Shown here: in pieces, positions 59,401 to 64,000 of the stretch | Numbering within the stretch: position 1 is the stretch's first letter | How the letters are laid out: the number at the start of each line of letters is the position of its first letter | Assembly (NCBI GenBank): GCA_963775295.1 | Contig: CAVZIK010000006.1 | Span: 496,001 to 560,000, forward strand | Source: JAMDEO01 sp963775295 | Lineage (GTDB): Bacteria; Actinomycetota; Thermoleophilia; RBG-16-64-13 | DNA: 64,000 nucleotides | Direction: 5' to 3' | Program-made: the position numbers and the translations under genes | Notes under the pieces: model-generated | The model's database searches: none | What the model was told of the DNA's origin: nothing | What the model saw: only the letters and a program-made list of their open reading frames with translations

Positions 59401-61464
59401 CTACACGTCCAAGGTCCGCACGTAGCGCGCATTCTCTGTGATGAAGTCTCTCCGAGGCTCCACTTTGTCCCCCATCAGAGTGGTGAAGACCTCGTCGGCC
59501 AGGGCTGCATCGTCCACAGTGACCTGCAGAAGCGTGCGCTTGTCGGGATTCATGGTTGTCTCCCACAGTTGCTCCGGGTTCATCTCTCCCAGGCCCTTGA
59601 ACCTCTGCAAGGTCATGCCCGTCCTGCCGATGCGCTCGAACAGTTGCTCCAACTGAGCGTCGTCGAACGCGTAGTAGTCCTGGCGCTTGTGCGTGACTCG
59701 GTACAGCGGCGGCTGGGCGATATACACGTAGCCCGCGTCGATCAGCTCCACCATGTTCCGGAAGAGGAAGGTGAGGATGAGGGTACGGATATGCGCCCCG
59801 TCGACGTCGGCATCGGTCATTATTATGAGCTTGTGGTAGCGGGCCGAGGTCAGGTCGAACTCCTCGGCCAGACTGGTGCCACACGCGCTTATGATGGCCT
59901 GTATCTCCGTGTTCGAGAGGATCTTGTTCAGTCGTGCTTTCTCCACGTTGATGATCTTGCCGCGAAGGGGCAGGATCGCCTGAAAGCTGCGGTCACGGGC
60001 CTGCTTGGCCGAGCCGCCCGCCGAGTCACCTTCCACGAGATACAACTCACAGGAGGCAGGGTCGCGGATTGAGCAGTCGGCCAGCTTGCCGGGTAGCGTC
60101 GTGTTTTCCAACACACTCTTGCGCCGGGTGAGGTCGCGGGCCTTTCGCGCGGCCATCCGGGCATGAGCCGCCTGCACGGTCTTGCTGAGGATTTGCTTCG
60201 CTTCGGCCGGATTCTCTTCCAAGAACTCCGCCAGCCTCTGGCTGACCACGCCCTCGACAAATCCGCGGATCTCAGAGTTGCCGAGCTTGGTCTTGGTCTG
60301 ACCCTCGAACTGGGGTTCCCGCAGCTTCACGCTAAGAATGGCCACGAGCCCCTCGCGCACGTCTTCACCGCTGAGGTTCTCTTCCTTTTCCTTGAGGAAG
60401 CCCTTGGAGCGCGCGTAGTCGTTCATCGTCCTCGTGAGCGCCGATCGGAATCCGGAGAGGTGCGAGCCGCCTTCGTGAGTGTTGATGTTGTTGGCGAAAG
60501 AAAACACGTTGTCGTTGTAGCCCGCATTCCATTGCATGGCCATCTCGAGCGAGTGATCGGATTCCTCACCTTCGAAATGGATCACCCGCGGGTGAATTGC
60601 GTCCTTGTGTGTGTTGATGTGCTTGACGAAGTCGATAATGCCGCCTTCGTAGCAGTAGGTAACCACCCGGGGTTCGACGTGGACGCCGCTCCCATCGCTG
60701 ATCGCCAACTCTGCGGCGAGCACACCAAGATCGTCGGGACATGAAGCCGGGGCCTCTGCCTGGGGAGCATCCTCGTCCGCGTCCCTGTCGTCGTCGACCC
60801 CCGGCGCGGAGACTTCGCTCTCGGTGGTCTCTTCCCGCTCGTCGCGGAGGGTGATGCGCAGAGAGCGGTTGAGAAAAGCCACTTCGCGCAGCCTCTGGGA
60901 TAAGGTGCCGAAGTTGAAGTTGAGATCGTCAAAGATCTGACCATCGGGCAGGAAATGGATAGTGGTGCCGAGGACGTCGTCACACGGGCCGAGATTCTCG
61001 AGGTCCATCGTCGGCACACCCCGGCTATAGGTCTGCCGGTAGCGGTGGCCGTCCCTACATACCTCGACGTTGAGCCACTCCGAGAGTGCGTTCACCACGC
61101 TGACCCCGACGCCATGGAGGCCGCCCGAGACCTTGTAGCCCTCGCCGCCGAACTTCCCGCCGGCGTGCAGTTTTGTCAGGACGATCTCGACTGCCGGGCG
61201 GTTGTTCTGCTGGGGCATTAGCCCGACAGGAATCCCCCGACCGTTGTCCACCACGCGGACGGACCTATCGGGGCAGATGGTAACGTCGATGCTCGTGCAG
61301 TAGCCCGCGAGCGCCTCATCTACAGAGTTGTCGACCACCTCGTACACCAAGTGGTGCAGACCCCGATGTCCGGTCGAGCCAATGTACATGCCCGGCCTCT
61401 TGCGGACTGGTTCCAGTCCTTCGAGAACCTGGATATCGCCGGCGTCATATGAGTGCTCTGCCAA
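59401..61464 (-). CDS. gyrB: DNA gyrase subunit B
   Basis: A 687-residue GyrB. ATPase motifs EVVDNSVDEALAGY, DNGRGIPV and GGLHGVGVSVVNALS; Toprim motifs YLVEGDSAGGSAKQARDR and MTDADVDGAHIRTL. An acidic insertion spans about residues 211-267 before the transducer segment YCYEGGIIDFVKHINTH. The TTG start at 61464 is the only reasonable one before the conserved IQVLEGLEPVRKRPGMYIG; its ribosome site (aaagag) is weak. Transcribed from the upstream gap or from dnaN-recF. Confidence 0.97.
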   Translation of the reverse strand: MAEHSYDAGDIQVLEGLEPVRKRPGMYIGSTGHRGLHHLVYEVVDNSVDEALAGYCTSIDVTICPDRSVRVVDNGRGIPVGLMPQQNNRPAVEIVLTKLHAGGKFGGEGYKVSGGLHGVGVSVVNALSEWLNVEVCRDGHRYRQTYSRGVPTMDLENLGPCDDVLGTTIHFLPDGQIFDDLNFNFGTLSQRLREVAFLNRSLRITLRDEREETTESEVSAPGVDDDRDADEDAPQAEAPASCPDDLGVLAAELAISDGSGVHVEPRVVTYCYEGGIIDFVKHINTHKDAIHPRVIHFEGEESDHSLEMAMQWNAGYNDNVFSFANNINTHEGGSHLSGFRSALTRTMNDYARSKGFLKEKEENLSGEDVREGLVAILSVKLREPQFEGQTKTKLGNSEIRGFVEGVVSQRLAEFLEENPAEAKQILSKTVQAAHARMAARKARDLTRRKSVLENTTLPGKLADCSIRDPASCELYLVEGDSAGGSAKQARDRSFQAILPLRGKIINVEKARLNKILSNTEIQAIISACGTSLAEEFDLTSARYHKLIIMTDADVDGAHIRTLILTFLFRNMVELIDAGYVYIAQPPLYRVTHKRQDYYAFDDAQLEQLFERIGRTGMTLQRFKGLGEMNPEQLWETTMNPDKRTLLQVTVDDAALADEVFTTLMGDKVEPRRDFITENARYVRTLDV
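60664..60834 (-). other. Acidic insertion in GyrB
   Basis: Codons for about residues 211-267 of GyrB encode a low-complexity Asp/Glu/Ala/Pro segment (DDDRDADEDAPQAEAPA) between two conserved strands. Other actinobacterial GyrBs carry an insertion of variable length at this point, as I recall for mycobacteria. Confidence 0.6.
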
Positions 61465-61609
61465 CTCTTTGAAAACCTCTTTCTTACGGTCGATGCCGAC
61501 CCCGGATCATTGCGGCGAAACGCATCCATCGTACTGACGGGGGTGCTCCCGGGTAAACGTGGGAGGCGACCGATTTGTCGCCGCGAAGGGTGCAGTCCAT
61601 GTTCGTCAT

Positions 61610-61636
61610 ATGATACCACACAGCCCACTTTCCCAA
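61610..61636 (-). promoter_or_regulatory. Possible gyrB promoter
   Basis: On the minus strand a -35-like TTGGGA (61636-61631) and -10 TATCAT (61615-61610) with a 15-base spacer, in the 188-base gap before gyrB. A 6-base hairpin GGCGAC/GTCGCC (61565-61582) lies in the resulting leader. Confidence 0.35.
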
Positions 61637-61652
61637 CCCTGATAGTACGCTG

Positions 61653-62177
61653 TCAGCGGCCTGAATCCTGCTCTCCACAGCCAAATGAGGCTTGCATGGC
61701 TTGGGTGATCTTTTCCCTGAGGACGGCATCCAGATCAAGCCGCCCCACCTCGCTAAGGGCGGCCTTCTGCTCATCGGACAGTTGCGCTCCGCGCAACTCC
61801 GGCCGATACCGCTGACCCCCGCCGCCCGCACGCTCCTCCCAGCCGGCGTGACGAAAAGTTATCTCCTTCACCTGGTCACTCTTCATTTGTGCATTCAGCC
61901 GCGCCCTGATCTCCTGCCCCATGAGATGGAGGGTCTGAGCCCAGGCGCTTGAAGAAGCTGCTACTACCAAACGCCCCTGCTTGATATGCAAAGGTTCCGT
62001 ATTCGCGGCGATCTCCGGGCCCACGGCGTCCGCCCACAGCGCGGCCACCCGCCGGCCCATGTCTGAGCTCGAGTCCCGCTCGCGGGTCGGGGCGCGAAGC
62101 GCCCCCAACTCGCCCAAGAGATCCCCGAGCCGGTCGAAATCCGGGCCGGCCCCGCCGGATGTCTCGGGCCCGTTCAT
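61653..62177 (-). CDS. DUF721 (DciA-like) protein
   Basis: A 174-residue protein. The DUF721 core at about 18-115 has DLLGELGAL, RVAALWADAVGPEIAANTEP, GRLVVAASSSAWAQTLHLM and IRARLNAQM. DUF721/DciA proteins act as loaders or partners of the replicative helicase in bacteria without DnaC/DnaI. Here it sits between recF and gyrB, where actinobacteria commonly keep it. A basic/hydrophilic extension of about 60 residues follows the core. ATG 62177, 13 bases after recF. Confidence 0.88.
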   Translation of the reverse strand: MNGPETSGGAGPDFDRLGDLLGELGALRAPTRERDSSSDMGRRVAALWADAVGPEIAANTEPLHIKQGRLVVAASSSAWAQTLHLMGQEIRARLNAQMKSDQVKEITFRHAGWEERAGGGGQRYRPELRGAQLSDEQKAALSEVGRLDLDAVLREKITQAMQASFGCGEQDSGR

Positions 62178-62190
62178 GATTCCAGACTTC

Positions 62191-63276
62191 TCATTCCTGC
62201 GACAAATCGATCACGGTGGCCTTGGCGAGCTCATCCTGGGTGAAGTATCGTAGATCTGTGGTGGTGATAACTGTCTGCCCTCCGGCCGCGACAATGTCTA
62301 TCAAAGCCCTGCGCCGCTCCTCGTCCAGTTCGCTCATCACGTCGTCCAACAGGAGGAGGGCTCGGCGCGAGCAGTCGAGATGATGAGCCCACTCGGCCAG
62401 GACCAGCGCGAGCAAAGCCGTCCGTTGCTCCCCTTGGGAAGCACACTCGCGCATGTCCAAACCCCGTCTCATCAGCCTTAGGTCATCGCGATGCGGACCC
62501 AGATGGGTGAACGTGCGCTGTTGGTCGGCCCCGCGGCTATCGGCCAGCCTCGCTTCGTATCCGGCTTCGTCCAGGTCCGCCACATTGGTGCGATACACGA
62601 GACGCACAGAGTCGGGGGGCTCCCCGGTGAGAAGAGCGTGCGTCCTTTGAAACGGCTCCACGAACTGAGCCAACGCCGCCGCGCGCCACGCAGACATGTG
62701 GGTGCCGGCGCGAGCAAGAATCCGCTCCCAAGGCAAAAACTGGCCTGCGTCTTGATTCGACCAGCGCGAGCGCAAGAGGGCATTGCGTTGACCTAGAGCC
62801 TCGTCGTATTGACGCATCGTAGGACCGTACTCCTGCTCACACCGCCCGGCGAGTTCGTCCAAGTACTCCCGGCGTCGCCGCGGGCTGCCCTTGATCAGTC
62901 TGAGGTCATCGGGAACAAAACTCCGCACCGGTAGCACGTCGCGCCAGCGTAATGGGTCTTCGAGAGGAGCTCCGTCGGCCGTTAGACGGCGCTCACCAGA
63001 CCGCGAGTATCCCGCGGCGGCAGTCATCTCGACTCCGCCCACGTCCAGGTCGATCTCCACGCGCAAGTATTCCTCGCCTCGCTTGATGAGATCGCGGACC
63101 GCTCCGGACCGGAGCATCGTCCCTCGGAGAACCAGGGCCGCCGATTCGAGGACAGTGGTCTTTCCGGCCCCGTTCGGGCCAACAAGAATCGTCAGACCAG
63201 AGCCCGGACCTACCTCGAGTCTGTGACGAGAGCGAAGATTGGTAAGGACCAGTCGTCGAACGAGAACGGGGTTCAT
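62191..63276 (-). CDS. recF: DNA replication/repair protein RecF
   Basis: A 361-residue SMC-like ATPase. Walker A VGPNGAGKTTVLESAALVL, family motifs DLRLIKGSPRRRREYLDELA, LLRSRWSNQD and HRDDLRLM, signature SQGEQRTALLALVLAEW, Walker B LLLLDDVMSELDEERR. It loads RecA at gapped DNA. ATG 63276 overlaps the S4 gene stop (ATGA). Confidence 0.97.
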   Translation of the reverse strand: MNPVLVRRLVLTNLRSRHRLEVGPGSGLTILVGPNGAGKTTVLESAALVLRGTMLRSGAVRDLIKRGEEYLRVEIDLDVGGVEMTAAAGYSRSGERRLTADGAPLEDPLRWRDVLPVRSFVPDDLRLIKGSPRRRREYLDELAGRCEQEYGPTMRQYDEALGQRNALLRSRWSNQDAGQFLPWERILARAGTHMSAWRAAALAQFVEPFQRTHALLTGEPPDSVRLVYRTNVADLDEAGYEARLADSRGADQQRTFTHLGPHRDDLRLMRRGLDMRECASQGEQRTALLALVLAEWAHHLDCSRRALLLLDDVMSELDEERRRALIDIVAAGGQTVITTTDLRYFTQDELAKATVIDLSQE

Positions 63277-63572
63277 CGCCGCGGCGGGTCGGGGCGACGT
63301 GCGGATACTCCTGGCCCACCCGCCACCGCCTTCGCCGCCTCACCGCCGGCCGTGACCACATCCCCGTCGCCGAGCTTACGACCGCGGCGCATGTCGATCG
63401 CGTCGTTCACCCGGACAACACCTGACGCAATCATCTGCTTGGCTTCGCCCCCAGTGCTGGCCAGGCCGGATACTTTCAAAAACTGCCCCAGCGTGATGGG
63501 AAAGTTGACGACCACGGCTTCCGGTCCGTCCGCCCGTCCGCCACTGAAACCCATACCCGCCGTGACTTTCAA
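63273..63572 (-). CDS. Small S4-domain RNA-binding protein
   Basis: A 99-residue YaaA/RlbA-like protein with the S4 fold motif TLGQFLKVSGLASTGGEAKQ and VRVNDAIDMRRGRKLGDGD at about 27-75, then a Gly/Pro/Arg-rich tail. Such proteins are usual between dnaN and recF. The TTG start at 63572 overlaps the dnaN stop by TTGA. Confidence 0.9.
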   Translation of the reverse strand: MKVTAGMGFSGGRADGPEAVVVNFPITLGQFLKVSGLASTGGEAKQMIASGVVRVNDAIDMRRGRKLGDGDVVTAGGEAAKAVAGGPGVSARRPDPPRR

Positions 63573-64000
63573 TCGTTAAGCCGGATAGGCATGACCAAGT
63601 AGAGGAAATCATCCCCGGCTCCCTTGACCAGCCCGGGGCGTAACGGGCTGATGAGACGCATATAGATCGGGGATTCCTTGACCGCAGCGACGCCTGCTTC
63701 CAGGAATTCGGGGTTGAAACCGATCTCCAACTCATCGCCGGAGTACTGGACGGGCATCGCCTCCTGCGCTTTACCCACGTCCTGGGACTCGGCGGAGACA
63801 GTCAGAGTGTTGTCGGCGAAACGCAAACGGAGCGGAGCGTTCTTTTGCGCCAGCAGGCCGATTCGCCTTATGGCTTCGAGGAGTTCGTCATGATCGATGG
63901 CGACTTCATAATCGAACGTCTCAGGAATGAGTTGCCGGTAGTTCGGGAACTGCCCATCAATAAGGCGAGAGATCAGCGATATCCCCCCTACTCGAAACAT
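63569..64000 (-). CDS. dnaN: DNA polymerase III sliding clamp (beta), C-terminal part, cut by window edge
   Basis: 143 residues of the C-terminal half of the clamp: RLIDGQFPNYRQLIP, APLRLRFADNTLTVSAESQD, IGFNPEFLEAGVAAV and the terminal YLVMPIRLND. The N-terminal part lies beyond base 64000. dnaA and the replication origin are expected just outside. Confidence 0.96.
   Translation of the reverse strand: MFRVGGISLISRLIDGQFPNYRQLIPETFDYEVAIDHDELLEAIRRIGLLAQKNAPLRLRFADNTLTVSAESQDVGKAQEAMPVQYSGDELEIGFNPEFLEAGVAAVKESPIYMRLISPLRPGLVKGAGDDFLYLVMPIRLND

Overview
The window looks like a chromosomal segment from a high-GC, Gram-positive-type bacterium, most likely a deep-branching member of the Actinomycetota. 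The evidence is the right-edge order dnaN - S4 protein - recF - DUF721/DciA-like - gyrB - gyrA followed by tRNA-Ile and tRNA-Ala (familiar from actinobacteria), dense GTG/TTG starts, 4-bp ATGA/GTGA/TTGA gene overlaps, and a SpoIID/LytB protein whose domain order I associate with actinobacteria. What is unusual for that phylum is the heavy investment in S-layer-homology (SLH) surface proteins and in the pyruvylated wall polymer that SLH domains bind. No rRNA, CRISPR array, prophage or transposase is visible, so this is core plus envelope territory rather than a mobile island.

Layout, left to right. 0.25-3.6 kb: a two-component system and a GerMN/Gmad2 lipoprotein. 3.6-7.3 kb: a large MalT/LuxR-type ATPase regulator transcribed behind a very short SSB-like OB-fold protein. 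7.4-13.2 kb: housekeeping and hypothetical genes (alpha/beta hydrolase, zinc-ribbon protein, OsmC, two hypotheticals, DUF1015, NAD(P)-binding protein, YmdB-like phosphoesterase). 13.3-15.5 kb: a secreted propeller-like protein translationally coupled to an NlpC/P60 hydrolase. 15.6-35.4 kb: eight SLH proteins. These are two CAP-SLH proteins, two very large SLH/Ig-like proteins (candidate S-layer or surface-layer proteins), an SLH-anchored gluzincin-type metallopeptidase in line with an ECF sigma factor and a membrane protein, and a compact set of SLH-anchored wall enzymes (M23 LytM, AMIN-Amidase_3, SpoIID/LytB). 35.6-48.4 kb: MurJ, CsaB, a GT4-TagA fusion, two further glycosyltransferases, an O-antigen-ligase-type polymerase/ligase, DUF4330, and divergently a Tat lipoprotein FAD oxidoreductase with UDP-GlcNAc 2-epimerase.

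48.4-56.7 kb: LarB, amidohydrolase, D-Ala-D-Ala ligase, a degenerate-GGDEF membrane protein, Usp, two tRNAs, a bifunctional-nuclease-family protein, a chorismate mutase domain protein, a CbiA/CobB-like protein lacking its key catalytic motifs, a YugP-type metallopeptidase and a c-type cytochrome lipoprotein. 56.8-64 kb: gyrA, gyrB, DUF721, recF, S4 protein and the C-terminal part of dnaN, so the replication origin and dnaA probably lie just beyond the right edge.

How it fits together (inference from families): WecB makes UDP-ManNAc, the TagA domain adds it to a lipid-linked acceptor, CsaB pyruvylates the polymer, MurJ/ligase-type membrane proteins export and attach wall material, and the eight SLH proteins dock on the result. 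The SLH-anchored LytM, amidase and SpoIID enzymes would then remodel peptidoglycan from the outer face, with the ECF sigma, two-component system and CsoR/CstR-like operator sites as possible regulators. All functional statements are from sequence reading only; no database search was run.
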